Shown: positions 25,079 through 39,800 of the stretch, piece after piece
Position numbering within the stretch: the stretch's first letter is position 1
Layout: the number at the start of each line of letters is the position of its first letter
NCBI GenBank assembly: GCA_029962745.1
Contig: CM057167.1
Location: 25,272,642-25,336,641, forward strand
Direction: 5' to 3'
Origin: Echinometra lucunter
Lineage: Eukaryota > Echinodermata > Echinoidea > Camarodonta > Echinometridae
Length of the DNA stretch: 64,000 nucleotides
Notes under the pieces: model-generated
Told to the model about the DNA's origin: nothing
The model's input: the letters and a program-made list of their open reading frames with translations, nothing else
Databases searched by the model: none
Position numbers and translations under genes: made by a program

Positions 25079-28000
25079 TTTATTTTTATTTTAAGAATAT
25101 ATGCAGTGAAAACATAAAACAATTAAAGTAGAGATATCTTTTATTCCATCTATATTTAAAAAAAAATCTCTTTTCCCATCCCCTCCCCTTATGATGAATA
25201 AAGATAATTTAAGGAAGGACATTTCATGATACCAGTAACATGAACAGCCAGTGCTTGTGAAGTTAGCATAACATAATCCCAAAGATATATTTTCTTTCTC
25301 AATAATAAACGATTTCAAAGAACACGTAGTTTTATAAAATAAAAAAAGACAATAAACATTACATTGCACGAAAATTCTTATGCTATAGTACTTTAAATTT
25401 TGACTTTTTGTGGATTAACTTAGTTGAATACCATCTTTTTGGTGACATGGAAATAATCTCAAAATGTCCTTCCCCCAAATTTCCCACCCTTTAAGGGGGC
25501 TTTTATTTTTTTCGTAAATTTGTAGGTTATTTCCCTCTCCATATCCCCTTCCAAAATTTCGCACTCTCCAAAGCCTTTACCGTGATCCTTTTTTCACTAA
25601 CTTACTCATTTCCCTCTCCAATGCATGGCAGCAATTCAACAAACCCCACGCTATGCTACACATTTTACCTTTTTATATTTTTTTTTCAGTTACTTACCTG
25701 GTTGTTCCCTTCTCCATGGCATGGAAACACTCCCAGAATGCCTTTCCCCATCGAATCAAGACACATCAAGGTGGCAGCATTCCTGACCTGTGAAAAGAAA
25801 AAAAAAAAGAGAAAAAGACAAGAAGTGAGAACAAAATGAAAAAAAAAAAGCCAAAAAATCGCGGAGTAAGGAATGCGTCTTTTGTTTCATGCATAGTTCC
25901 AGAAGGAAAACAGTCAATACTTGTATAGGAAGTTTTTTGGAAGTCTTACACAATGACTAAAAATTGAAGGCATACGACTTTAACATGACCTGGGGATAGC
26001 ACGCCCCAAAATCTCCCTCTCAGTTGATTATTTTTTTTAAAAGATAAGGCCACTAGCCTTTATTTTTGTCTTCAGCGTATAGTCTGAGTGACGAATGTGT
26101 ATCATGTAAATTTTATTTTCTCTACTCTCTTTGAACTCGAAAGTTGGTATCTGCATGGAAACCGAGGGCGGGATACACATTATCAAACACTTCAGGTCAT
26201 GGCGTAGCTTGATCTTCTCCTGGAAACACAGCCAAACCCGTGCTCCATGACCTGAGGTTGCAGCGAGTTTCAAGAAGTGAAAGACCTCACAGTCAGTCAG
26301 CCCCCAGCCCCACCCCAACCCCGCCCTCCTCCAAGACGCCCATAAAAATAACTGATCAGATTCCTCACCTCTCCTCGCGCTCGTACTTTCGTATCTGGAA
26401 CCTTGAGGGCGGGGTACACGTTGTCCAGGTACCATTGGAAGTTATGGCACTGCAGCTCTTGACGTAGCTTGATCCTGTCCGAGACATCCCCGTACTCTTG
26501 CCCCATGAGCTGTGGCCACAGGGAGTAGAAGATCTCTCTGTAGGGCTCGTCCACCCAAACGGCAACCAGGCGCATGGTGTTCCTCATAAATGTTCTAACA
26601 AAAAAATTAAAAAAAAGAAGAAAGGAACATTATTTTCGGTATGTTCTGTCTCCTTTGAATGAAATAAATTGTCAGTAAATAATAATAATAATAGGAGTCG
26701 AGGTGTCCTTTGAAATGATACAGAAGGCAAGCTTGCTTGGGATAGCTCACATCCTACGGAAGGTCTTGAACTAGAAAGAGAAGTGAACAATGAAAAGAGG
26801 ACTTGTTTGATAGAATAGAGAACAGATAACCCTAGATTTCTAGAAGAAGTCCGGTTGCTGTTTAATATACCAACAGAACATCAAGTTGTGGAAAAAAGGA
26901 AATGATAATAACAATAATAATTTTAATAATAATACTCAGTTCCTTTATAGCGCATAACACACTGCAGAAAAGCATGTCCCAATGCGCTTAAAAGAAAAAA
27001 AAACAAAACAAAAACAATACACGCCTTATATGGCAAAAGGTGATGCTAGTCATCATGAATGCATTTCATCCTGACATTATTTTGGTTGATTTGATTTGAT
27101 TTGATTTATTTATTTTTCTTCTGCATTGATTTATGTACAATTTTTTCAGATAACATGCATAAAATAAAATACAAAATAATTTTTACAATGAATCATAAAA
27201 CAAAGTATTTATAATAATCATTTACGAAACAAATGGTAAATTGTCATTTTTTTTGTAATTCAGTTAAGCATAAGATTTAATTAAAAATAAGATTATTTGC
27301 AGAAGAAGGACTGTCATTATAAGCGATGTGCTTGAAAATATGGCAGCCCCAAAAATTATGAAATTGCCAATGGGTTGGGAACGGTTATTACAGGTTCTGA
27401 ATTTTAACCAAAGAGTTTCCACAGTATGACAGTGAGCAAGGTCTTCCACGGTATGTATGGAGTTACTTATCATGGGTCGAGAGAGGTAACAGCATTATAG
27501 CAAGGATGTCATTAGAGTATTCTGGATGGGCACGGAACATGTAGCACCAAATTTCGTGACAGGTTAGCTGAAACTTTCCAAATACTTAAAAAAGAAGATG
27601 CAAAGCAAAAAAACGACCATTTGATTTTTATATGTAAACTTATAGGCTTTAATTTCCCCAAAAAACTCCTAGCTACAAAAAAGATGGTGCTGTTTTCCAT
27701 AGCTATATGACATATTGCAATGAACAAGTACTGGCATTGTGTGGGACCGGAATTCGAAGAGTTTCATGAAAGTAAAGTTATGAAAACACTTACTTCATAT
27801 TTCCATCTGGGAATTTGTAAGGTTGTTGTTTCCTGAATATATGCGCCACACGAGAACATGGAATGATTTCTAGAGAGCCACCGCACATCCAAATCTAGGA
27901 AAGGGAGTTGAACGAAATCATTTCAAAATGATAAAGTCTTATATCAAAATAAAGCAGGCACCATCCGTAAAATGGATTTATTCCTTTTATCGGTTCCTTT

Positions 28001-29762
28001 TTCTGGAAAAAAGTTCCGTCTTCTGGCAAAAAACAGAGGTTATACAATTCCACATGTTTTTTTTAGTCTAGCATAGCCACCTGCGGCATAAGGGGTGAAT
28101 TTTCCTTCAGTACTAACGTAAAACTAAAGTACATATCTGTCAAAGTGGAGGGACACTCGATCCCCTCTCCTCCTCAGTATAAAAACGCACCTGCTATGAC
28201 TGTTTTATGATACCGATTATACATACATATTTTTAAAATCGATATCATATTTCACTGAATACAAATATCTTCAGTGCATCAGGACTACCAGAGGACAGGA
28301 AAAAGTGATTTCTGATCCAACAATCAAGGAATTTCTTTTTTTAATCATTACGTAACGAATGACGTCACAAACCTTGAAGGAAAGTTCCAGGTTTTCAGCG
28401 CCCCAGATGTCGAAGCCCGGATCGTAGGTTCCTAGCCGGTAGAAGAACTCCTTGTCGATGGAAAACAACCCTCCTGCCATTGCTGGCGATCTGAGATGAC
28501 ATCAGAAAGGCAAGGCCAATGAGGGAACAAAATAGAAGGTGAAAAAGAAATGAGCATATTACTGCCTTATAGTGGAAACTGTCATAATAATATACAGTCA
28601 TGACAATGCCGTTTCAGATTCTACAAACTTAAAGATTTCGTAAGCCGCCCTCAGGAACTCATCTGTGGACTTTCTTACCCCTGTCGTGAGCCCTAAAATT
28701 TTTACCAAATACATGAGCAGAAAGAGCAAAAAATTCTGCACAAACTTTGTCCATTTTAGTTGCATGAGTATTTGTCACTGAGATCTTTTTTTAAAGGAAA
28801 ATGAGCACTAAAATCCTCTTCTTTCTTCTTCTTCCTCTTTTTTTTTTTGGTTTTTTTCTGTGGATCATTTGAAAAATTATAGGGGGCAGTTGCCCCCTGT
28901 CCCCTGCAGCGCCACCCCTGCCTGTGGTATCTCATCATTATTTTGTTAAAAAAAGTACCATGGTACCCATAATGAAAAACAAGGTAAGTTGATGGTACAC
29001 TAGGGTAATTTGAAAACAATTACCGTGTACATATACCATTAAATTATTGTGCTTAGCCTACATTTAGTTATCGTGTTTGTACCATGGGTACTGTTTGGGT
29101 TTTTTTTTTTTGCAAGGGATAGATGAAGTTATACTCCCGTGTAAAGAGAATTAGTACCGTGCTGTGCCTAAAATTAATTACCTGATTGGCCACGTTTCAT
29201 CATCTCTACGCCTGGCTTCGTAGTCTGGGATTCCGTTCCATGTAAACTTCATTTCCCAGCTAAAGGCACCAATAATTGTTGCTCCCGATCCTACATACCT
29301 AAAAAAAGATTTATTCCAAGTTTTTTACAATAACAATACTATCACTAATCCACTACTAATTCTACTAGTATTACTATACCACTACTACGGTTACAGTTCG
29401 TTATTCCGAAGGTTCGTTATTCCAAAGGTTCGTTTATTCCGAAGGTTCGTTATTCCAAAGGTTCGTTAGTCCGAAGGTTCGTTAGTCCGAAAAATGAAAT
29501 GAACGAACCTTCGGAATAACGAACCTTATTTCATTTTCGGAATAACGAACCTTATTTTATTTTCAGACTAACGAATCTTCGGACTAACGAACCTTCGGAA
29601 TAATGCCACAAATGTTCGGTTTAACGAACCCTTTTTCATTTTTCGGACTAATGAACATCTAGGTATACGCAATTTGCGTGTTTCGGAATAACGAACATCA
29701 CCCGCTACGACTACTTCTACTGCTACTACCACCACTTCTAGTGACGATGATGATGATGAGGA

Positions 29763-29793
<31 letters not shown>

Positions 29794-32700
29794 TATGATA
29801 ATAGAAATGATGATAATGATAATAAAAATAACAGTGAATGTAACTTATATATGTCGGGAGCCAAACCCACTCTGTGGAGTGCTCAAGGCGCATATAGAAA
29901 TAATTAAGAATGGAACAGAAATGTTTTTGCATTATTTTTAAAGGAGTCAGAGGTTAAACACATTTTGATGTCTTCAGGAAAAAGACTATTTAACATTAAC
30001 AAAAACAACAACAAAAACAGCAATAATGAAAATAATAATAACAATGACAATGATAATAATAATGATAATGATAATAATAATAATGATAATAATAATTGCG
30101 ATTCTTATTAAAAAAACTGATGACTGACCTAAAATCAAAAGCATTTTCGGAAGGATTTTACAAAGGAATATAACAAGTACATACCGGTATAATTATATGA
30201 TATAGTTTCTAAATGGGCAATTTAAAATTGGATATGAGTTTAAACTTATGGGTGACTTAATGATCAAAACTGTCAAACATTGTTTTATATCCACTCCAAT
30301 CAAATCCAATCCAGGTATTCATAGAGCGCCAATATCTAGTTGCCTATAGTCAAGGGCGCTGAATGGATGATACGGCTGGTTACCGAACTCCATAAACAGT
30401 GTAGTCAAATCACGCGAAAACGTCATAACGGTATAGCGTTACTTTCGGTGAAAGTTACGTAATCTTCGCACAGCGAGTTGGCAGTGCGGCGGCACGGTCG
30501 AGTGATTTTCGCAACCTCTTATTAGTCGTTCCCCTGCATCATGTATAACATACACGCTTGTACTCCCATCTCCCTGGTTAGACGATGCACCAAACACAAC
30601 ATACACGTTCTTCGATGAAACTATGCATAAACTTAGGCTATAATACCTCCATGCACACACCAAATCCCATCTCCCTGCATACACTGAAACATCAGGGGGA
30701 TGGAAGTAATCCCCCATCTCCCTGGTATAATGATAAGAGAGAATCGAGAAGTCATTCTCAAACCATAGGCTTACATGTATTCTTCGCCGTGCATGACTGA
30801 GGTGTTTACTGACCGGCCAGGCAGTATGTTAGTCAAATTAGTCACCGTTTCCCCCTTTTCTGCATGAAGACGAAGGAAAGGTAAGTGATATTTTGTTATA
30901 TTACATGCATAAACTCTATATAATTTTGTAATTGAGGAAATCCTCAGTACTGCGTCAGTGAACTCGCATCAAGGAGTCGTGTTGAGCTAGACTTTTCACG
31001 GTTTATACATGTGAATGGTTGCTCTCGTACTACCACCCCTTTGTCGTCAACAAGTTCAAAGTCATAGTAGACACAAAGACACCCTTCCCTGCTCTATCCC
31101 AAAGAGTACACCCTCCCCCAATCATGCTATTCCCGCAATGCATCTCGCAATTTTCCAATCTACGCATACGTGGGTGTATATCGGATACAGAAAACTAAGC
31201 CCACTTGAACGAACATATGCAAACGGACGGCTGTCATATACGCCTACCAGTCTTTTCACGCAGCCTCGCAAAACTTATGTACACAACTTTTGACTGATTT
31301 ATCAAAAGACGGCACGATAAAAATCTAATCGGCAAGGATAGATCGGATGAAAATAAAGTTGAAAAACAAACTATCGTAGTTTGTTAGAATCGTATCGTTG
31401 TGCAACGAATCGCGGGGAAGGAAAAGAGGGGCGAAGAGCTCGTGGAATCGTTCGCTTTCGCTTGATTCTTATAGGCTTTGCGTGCAAATCTGTGTGAACC
31501 GTGGAGGACGGGCATTGCTCTCGCTTTCATCGATTCACTATTCTGACGTCATTTTATCACGCTTTTGCGTTATGACGATTTCGCGTCATTTGACTACACT
31601 GATAAAGTGTACTTTCAAACAGGCGCACTTACTGGAATGACGTCGCGTCGATCGAATCAATAGACGGGCAGACAACGTTCGTCTTGTCGTCGTGGATACG
31701 CTGGAGGAGAGGTTCCAGCCAACCCACGTTGCATTCGACGTGCGAATCGAGAAAGGTGAGAACAGGCCCCTGGGCCATCTCGGCCCCGATCAGCCGGGCT
31801 CGGATGAGACCTTCCCGCTTAGAGAGGCGGACAATCTTCACCTTAGGAAATTTCTCCATGTACTCGTCCAGAGGCTGCTTCAGGTATTCTGAAGTTCGAA
31901 ATGATAAAGTTCAAACAAAACAAAATTATCATTCCAATGGAATTGCGGAGCGCAAAACAAAGAGATAACTCCTAAAACCCAAATACGTACCCATGGGACC
32001 CCCCCCCCCCAAAAAAAGAAAGAACTCAGACGCAGAGAGCTTTAGAGAAATCATTGCAGTGTTATTGCATTGTGTATTTTGTGGGCATACTACTAAAAGT
32101 TGTTTACATATTTCATATAGGCAGTAGAACCGGAACCGTGGGAGAGGGGGAAAGGGGGGGGGGGCAGAATACTGTTTGCTTACAAAAAAATTGAGAATAA
32201 TCCAATTTGTCTGGATTACAAATCAATAAAAGTTGAATTGAATTGAATTGAATTACAATTCTGTGCCTCCCACCACCCCCCGCATAAAATCCTTTGTCCT
32301 CTCTCAGCATTCCGCCGCCTATATTCATTACTCTTCATTATCCAAACTCTACCGTGAAAGAGACTGCATGTTAACTTCGAATGAGGAAATCGACCTGCAA
32401 TAAAGTTTTTTTTTTCTTGTATCATCACAAAAGCAACAGCAACAGAGATGGAGGTAATATGTTGATGTTGAACAAAAAAACGGACACCAGGGGAGCGTTT
32501 CATGAAGTGTCTGGTCAGCGATTTTTACTGACAAGTTGCTCTTAGCCAATCAGATGCAAGGATTTTAGTAGCTTATAACAGTTCTAGGTAAAAAATCACT
32601 GACAAGACACTTGATGAAACGCTCCCCTGAGGCTATGACCAAGAAGAATTAATTTCACTTTGTGAAATAGCAACTTTTCACTGTCTTCACCTCGTTGACT

Positions 32701-33514
32701 GAAGTCGTCGATCAGGAGGACTTCGGTGATGAGCTCGGGTGGAGATCGGTTGAGCACGCTGTGGACAGTTCGTAAGAGCGTCGACCATGACTCCTCAGTG
32801 AAACAGATGATGATGCTCGTTCGTGGAAGGTCGTTGGAGTACTCTTTCGTCTTGCACCTGTCATGATAACGATGATGACAATGACGATAATAGTAATGAT
32901 AACGATAACAATTATGTTTGATAAGAATCGTTATGTTATTTTCTTAATTTTCTAAAATCTAAGTGCCTAGAAAAGTGCTTAATTCTCTATGGGAGCCTTG
33001 AAGAAGGTAGTGAAGCCGGAAAATTACGATCTTACGTTGTCATAGTGATGTACTGTAATGCCGTATATAAGGTTACGAATGATTACATTTTAATTTTTTT
33101 AGATTAGAAATTAATCTAAAACGATTGTTATTAGGGATAATTTTGAGATTAGATTACGTAATTATAATCGTTAAGATTACTTACGAAATCTGTAATATTA
33201 AGTTGAATTTTGTACTTGTCCCTGATTGAAGTCCAAGAAATTTAGAGTTTAGGTTGCATTTAAACGTGGTAATATCAAGAGTAGGGAAAAGGGAAATGGA
33301 GAGGGGGTAATGTCTATTTCAACCATACCCTGGGGGGGGGGGGGGGGAGGGGCTTCAAGTATGCCTAACAGCAGTTGAATTGTGCGCACTGCACCTACTA
33401 ATTGCATAACCCATTAAATCGTCTTTTCTTCTTATTTTGGAAGTAGCTTATGGCCGACGCAATACTACAGCGTTTTAAAACTGTAACAACACCGGAGAAA
33501 GAAACAGAGTGAGT

Positions 33515-33564
<50 letters not shown>

Positions 33565-33807
33565 AAGGCAAGTGTGTGTATGTGTGTGTGTGTGTGTGGG
33601 GGGGGGGGGGTAATAAAGCAGTAACTGTTATGGAGGGAGAGACGTGATACAGCAAATTAGATTCAGAGGATTCTATTTCAAGAAGGAAAAAAATGAGAGA
33701 TGGGCAAAAAAGATGAAAAATCAGAAGGAAGAAAGATAGAATCCGGTGAAAAGAATTAAACGAACTTCAGGGCGGGAGAGAAACAGACAAAAGAAGAGAG
33801 AGAAAGA

Positions 33808-33848
<41 letters not shown>

Positions 33849-36800
33849 CATGCGCTGAGAGAGCCACGAAAATCCCACAACATGCTGGGATTCCACATGC
33901 ATGGGGAATCCCCGCTTTGTACAGGGTGTGTAACTAATGCAAAGGCGGTGCATGATCCTGTCCTTCAACTGTATATCCGTATATTTACTCGTTTATAAAG
34001 AACACTAATCAATGAGTTATGCAACAAAATTTAGTTCACTGCGACTGCGATAAGTCGATAAATTCTTTTAATTCAATCTTCGCCTAGGATGTCCATACAA
34101 ACATGTCTTCAAATCGCTCATGTCTTTGATATCATACTACGATGTACGTGTGTTTCTGCATGCCTTCGCGTTGACTGGTATTGTGCAATAGTATATGCTT
34201 TCTATGGCTCAGCCTGTAAATCTGTCGAAATTATCATTCTCACTGGATTCGTGGAACGTCGATTTGTCAACGCAAGTTTGACTTGACTGTCAATTCCCGC
34301 ACACTAGAATGTATGTTATCGACGACATAAACGGCTTGTACATTATTTTCTAAACAAAGGTTGTTGCGTGTATGCAGTGTCGTGCAATCTGATTTGGATC
34401 AGTCATCAACTCTCATACAGTTACATACAGTATTCAAAGAGAACGTTTTGGAATCGTCAAAACGGCACCATCAACCAATATTCGAAATTTGATTTATTGA
34501 TACTAATTCAGTATGGGGAATGAAAATGCGAAAATGAGACCTGCTAAGCATGGTAAGCACGGTAAGCGGAGGTCTTCTATGAACTCTGAGGAAGCTCAGG
34601 ATCCAAAACTCGAGGAGGAAAGGCAAGAAGAAGAACAGGAGGACAAACGGGACAATCAGGAGGACAAACCGGAAGAGCAGCAGGAAGAACAAGAAGAACA
34701 GGAGGGAAAGCAACAAGAAGAAGAATCTCACGAAGAACAGTCGGGGGAAGGGACTGAAGAACCACCTGAAAACCATACCACGGAAGGGTCAGGGCCAGGG
34801 GTTGAAGATGCAGGAGAGGGTGAAGACAATGTTCCCGTCCAGGCTACGACTGTCCCTCTTGTCCAACCCGTACCGAGAGCCGTGGAGGAATTCGTGGGCT
34901 TAAACGTCGGTGGGGTGGTGTACAGGACCAGCCGTAGCACCTTAGTTCGATACCCCGATTCGCTACTGGGGGTTATCTTCACAGTTTCAGTCCCGACCCC
35001 AAGGGATGATCAAGGTAAGATTAGGCTCGGTCTTTTCTACTTCCAAAGTAATATACTGCATTATTCACACTAAAAAAAATTCAATTGTGCACCCTATCAT
35101 ATGCAGCACTGGCAACACCTTTTGGGGTGCAATCTTATACCCTACAAGAAAAAGGTGCACAGGTGTACCCATCTGTACTTGTTCATGTTGTTTTCACCCG
35201 GAAATGCCCGTCTGCACCCTTAAAGGTGCAACTGTGCACCTTTAAGGGTGCTGACATTTTTGCATTCAAAAGGGCGCAAATTTGCACCTTCCCTAAAGGT
35301 TACAACTCTGCACCCTTAAGGGTGCAAGTTGTAGCTCACTGCTCCCTTAAAGGTGCAAAATGCTTCTTAGGGTGCAAAGTTGTACCCATGAAGGAGCTCC
35401 CAGTGCGGCATTTGAAGGATGCAAAATTTGACTTTTTTTCTTAGCTTGTTGAAACGTGCTTATCACATTTTCCAATAAAAACTTCTGATTAAAATGTTCC
35501 TCGAGAAATAATAGAACTGATTCAACAAAGGAAAATACACAAGAAACTGCCAGTATCATGAGTATAGCTTAAAAAGGTTTCCTCAATCCACATACTGGAA
35601 GGAAATTGTATGTTTATAAAGAGGGACTCGATAGAAAGGCCATGTTGAGGAAAAATTATTGGGGCACGACCCCCGAATTAAATCGTGAGGGGGAATGAAA
35701 TACAGTTTAAGAAAATGAGAAGGGCGAAAAGCATGAATAGAAGACATGACCTACTCCTACATCATCGCCCAAATCGTTGCTTGTTCTTCGGCATTTATAC
35801 CACGTCGCAGAATCGTCGCCCGTTGTAAACATAAGACGGGGGAGGGAGCGGACTGGGCATGAAATTTGGATAGGAAGTTTCTAAGTGGGTGGGCCACTCA
35901 ACCCTTATGTAATTATGACAAACGACCGGACCTACTAGAAAATGATAAATCATCATAGATAGGCATTATACTATACCTTCAATTAGCTCTATTTGTTTGT
36001 TTCATCATCTATGCTCAATTACATTGTTGATCATCATATCTATCTATTTCCACTTCATTCACCTGTATACTATTAATATACCTCGAATTTTCAATTGTAA
36101 TTATTCTAATTAGAATTTAAACATCATGATAGTAATGACAATCATCCTGTCATACAAAATATTCCGTGGTTTCTTTTCCCTTCTCTTCTTCGTTTTTCTT
36201 TTCAGTTTGTTATGTTTTGCTTAGGATATTTTGTTGCTTTGTTTATAATTTTTACTTATCAAATAATACGAATACAGGAAAAGGAAGAAAGAAGGAAAAT
36301 TCCACCCCCCCCAAAAAAAAAAAAAGGAAAGAAAAGAAAAATTAAATTATTCAAGTCAAGGCACGATGTATTAATTATTAATTTTTGATATGATTTATGT
36401 TTACGATGTACTCTATCATTCCGTATTCTGATATCTGTGCTATTATCTACGCTATCTTGTTTATTGTAATTATGATGCACTTCGTAAACATTAAGAACAA
36501 TCCAGTGTGTGTGGATTAGTCAATAAACTTTGAAACGTAAAACTTGAAAACCTTTATCTAGTCCAGTCCGCAACGCCCTCCATTGTCTGTAGACCCTCTA
36601 CACTATAGTGAATTTTGCGGAAATTACGCTATGGTTGATACACACTGCAAACATTGTAACCAGAGTAAAATTGTCACAGGGAGCACCCCCCCCCCCCTCT
36701 CCGCATGGGCTACTCGATAGTTTGGCTTGAGGGCCCGGTTTTATAGATTACAGGGCCAGTCGCCAGTCCTTAAACATTTCCTTCTCTCTTGCCTGACTTT

Positions 36801-39800
36801 TTAAAATCTCCCTGATGATAATTTCGAGGTGTGTTGTTTCAATAACAAAGAAAAAAAAATTAAAACTAGAAATTTGCCTTTATGTAAGTTACAATAAGCA
36901 TTGATCATGTTGATAAGATGACATAATTAGGACTGACTGTGATCAGCTTTCTAAGTGAATTACACCCAAAATACTTGTGAAAAAAGTTTATAGTTTTCAG
37001 TGAAAAAGAAATGTGCAAAGTGCTAGAGATTATTGTCCTAATGAAGTTTCCCTAAAAGGGTAGCAACTGTCTGGGATATACATGATATAATGCGTGGATC
37101 CGTGGGGATGGTTTGATATTATGATACATGTAGTTGCAAAATGTAGTGATTCTGAATTTCGGTGAGTCCTACAAGTTCTGTCGAAATTCCCTCTTCCCTA
37201 TCACTGTGATCGTCCCTCACCCATGTTGCAGGAAACTACATGATAGACGGCGATGGGCAGATGTTCCGACACATTCTGAACTATCTCCGCCGGGGCGCCC
37301 TCTGCTTGCCCAAGGATTTCCAGGAGCACCGGCTTCTTCAGCAGGAGGCAGCGTTCTATCAGCTTCCAGAACTCCAGGACCTCGTCACCAAGATCTTAAA
37401 CCAGTCACCAAGCGGTGCTACCTCGTCCCAGACTCCAACCGGAAGCGTGGCCAAAACTCAAGTCGGGATCCCGACCCAGACGTCGAGCCAGATCGTTGCC
37501 CAGATTTTGTCCCAGATTCCAAGCAGAGCAGAGCCAACCAAAGAGACGACCAAGTTTGTCATTGAGGTGTACGTAAGTGAGGAGGACGACAAACCCCAAT
37601 CATGGCGCATTTACGGCGCTCTAAGCTTCTTGCAGAAGATCCCGACCTTGGATGACTACATACATGCTTATAGGAAAGGCAGTCAGTGCCTCGAATTCAC
37701 CACGCAGCACCCGATGTTTCCTGCGCACATCTACAGAAGATTCCCAAAGACCACTCTGTTTTACCACATCTTCAACCTTGGATTCAAACTCCATACATCT
37801 GATTGTATCGATATTATTGACGAGAACGATGACAGAACGCCATGGCTACGGTATCTGTTTACTTTTGCGGAATAAAGCAGATAACCCCCTTCAATGCTGC
37901 ATAAAGGCCAAAACAAATTAATAATACATTATGGTTCATCATTCTTTTCGTATGCTTTACAAACTAGTCCATCACGCATATTTCCCGCAGTCTAATATCC
38001 GGAAACCATTAGTGACATTAGTTAAAAGTGAAATGAAAATCTTGCTCAGCATATTTTTTCTAGTAGTATAAGACGACAGTGTTCTCGATTATGAAACTAT
38101 GCCGTTAATTACTGTCCTTGCCTTTGGCTCGAGCAACAGGAATTTACTCGTGCAATAGTATTCTAACCTCCTCAGAGCTGGTCAATATGATATCAATATT
38201 TACGCTTCATGGTGATCTTGATGATTTTGTCGCATGGCGTTGGATTGGAAGGCAGATTAAATGAACCGAATTTCAAACATGGTCTCATCCTTAGATGTAG
38301 ATTTGCTCAGAGGATTCCTAACTATAGTTTAATCTGTACTCGGAAATAGACTGATCTACTGCCATCTCTCGTCACGATAATCTGCGTAAAATCACGGGCA
38401 CTGACCTTGCTGACGGAAGATGAATGAGTTAAAACTGGGAAAAAAAAACCCTCGATCGCACCACTTTCGAAAAATCTACTCAAAACAATTTCAATTCCTT
38501 CTTGTATGTATCATAAAAGACGTTCAGATTAAGTAATACATCATGGCAGTGTTCACACAATCAATTAAAAAGGTGATAGGGCTGTTTCTTATGCTTTGAT
38601 TGAATTCTATACTATACTATTTTGAATGAAATTTCTGTTTGCAACAACAGTATTGAATCCCTCTTCAATGAAATTTTGATTCCTGGCAATAAGAATATCA
38701 TCGCTGGTGTTATTTATAGATCCCCTAGCTCTAGTACTCAAGAATTTTTACAATATTTTTCAGAGTTATTAAGAGATATTAATTTTGACAATAAAGATTT
38801 TTTTCTGATGGGAGATTTTGATATAGACTTATTGAACCATGAGCTCAACAATGTTTCTCAAGAATTTCTTGAGTTGATTTTATCGGCCTCTTGTCTGCCA
38901 CTATTTTCCAAACCAACGCGCGTTTCAAATACATCTGCTACTTTAATTGATAATATATTTTCAAATGTAATTCCACATCCTGGGGTGGTATTCTGAGACT
39001 GTTTTAACTCTGTTTTAAGTCTGTTTTAGCAAATCGGTATTCTGAACACCGTTTTATCTCTGTTTTAACTTTTGTTTTAAGTTTTGTTTTATCTTTCTAA
39101 CCGCGCATCTTACCTTGCATGCCTGGCGCAAGTCGTGCGCAAGGGCATAAAAATACCATATGTAATAACACGGTATTCTGAAGACCGTTTTATCTCCTGT
39201 TTTAACTCTTTCCGCTTGACATTTCATGCTCATGAGATAAAACAGGGTGGGAGGTGTTTTAACTTTGCATGCGGCATGTTATGGCGGCAATTTTTCTCGC
39301 TCATAAATGTTTTTGGTTAGAATGAGGGGGATAACGAGATCCAATAAACCTTACTTTTATTCCCGAAACAACATTTCAAAAGAATTATTGCATCGGGTGG
39401 AGAAGTTCGGCAATTATCAACGATAATATCAAAGATGATTTGCACAAATAATTCCGTCACATCATCACATCTGAATTAAAGCAAGAAACTAAGCGCAAAC
39501 TGATGCGCTCATTACAACGCGAATGTATAAGTTCACGCGTTTCACGCACCCCTTCCCCAGGGAACGATCTTATTGGTTGAGTCAGCTTAGACTCCTCTCT
39601 AACGACTTTCCCCATTGGATAATATCTTTGCGGTGGGTGTGGCTTTGATGACTTAAAACACCGTTAAAACAGTTCTCAGAATACCGTTTAAAGACTGTTT
39701 TAGCGGTGTTGTAAATCAATGCCTTAAAACAGAAGTTATAACAGAACTTAAAACACAGTTAAAACGGTGTTCAGAATACCACCCCTGATTCTTATATAAT

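Larger units (their letters stand above)
20733..28136. repeat. right copy of the duplicated 7.4 kb block
   Basis: Matches 12843-20232 throughout. This copy continues without a break into the upstream exons of the GalNAc-T gene, and its exons 7-11 keep one open frame, so it is the better copy for annotation. It includes the MITE at 21712-21905, the TA repeat at about 25035-25074 (longer than in the left copy), and the 42-bp tandem repeat at 23932-24090. Confidence 0.93.

Noticed and set aside
29395..29697. CRISPR-like array
   Set aside because: Units are contiguous with no unique spacers, orientation flips, and the genome is eukaryotic.
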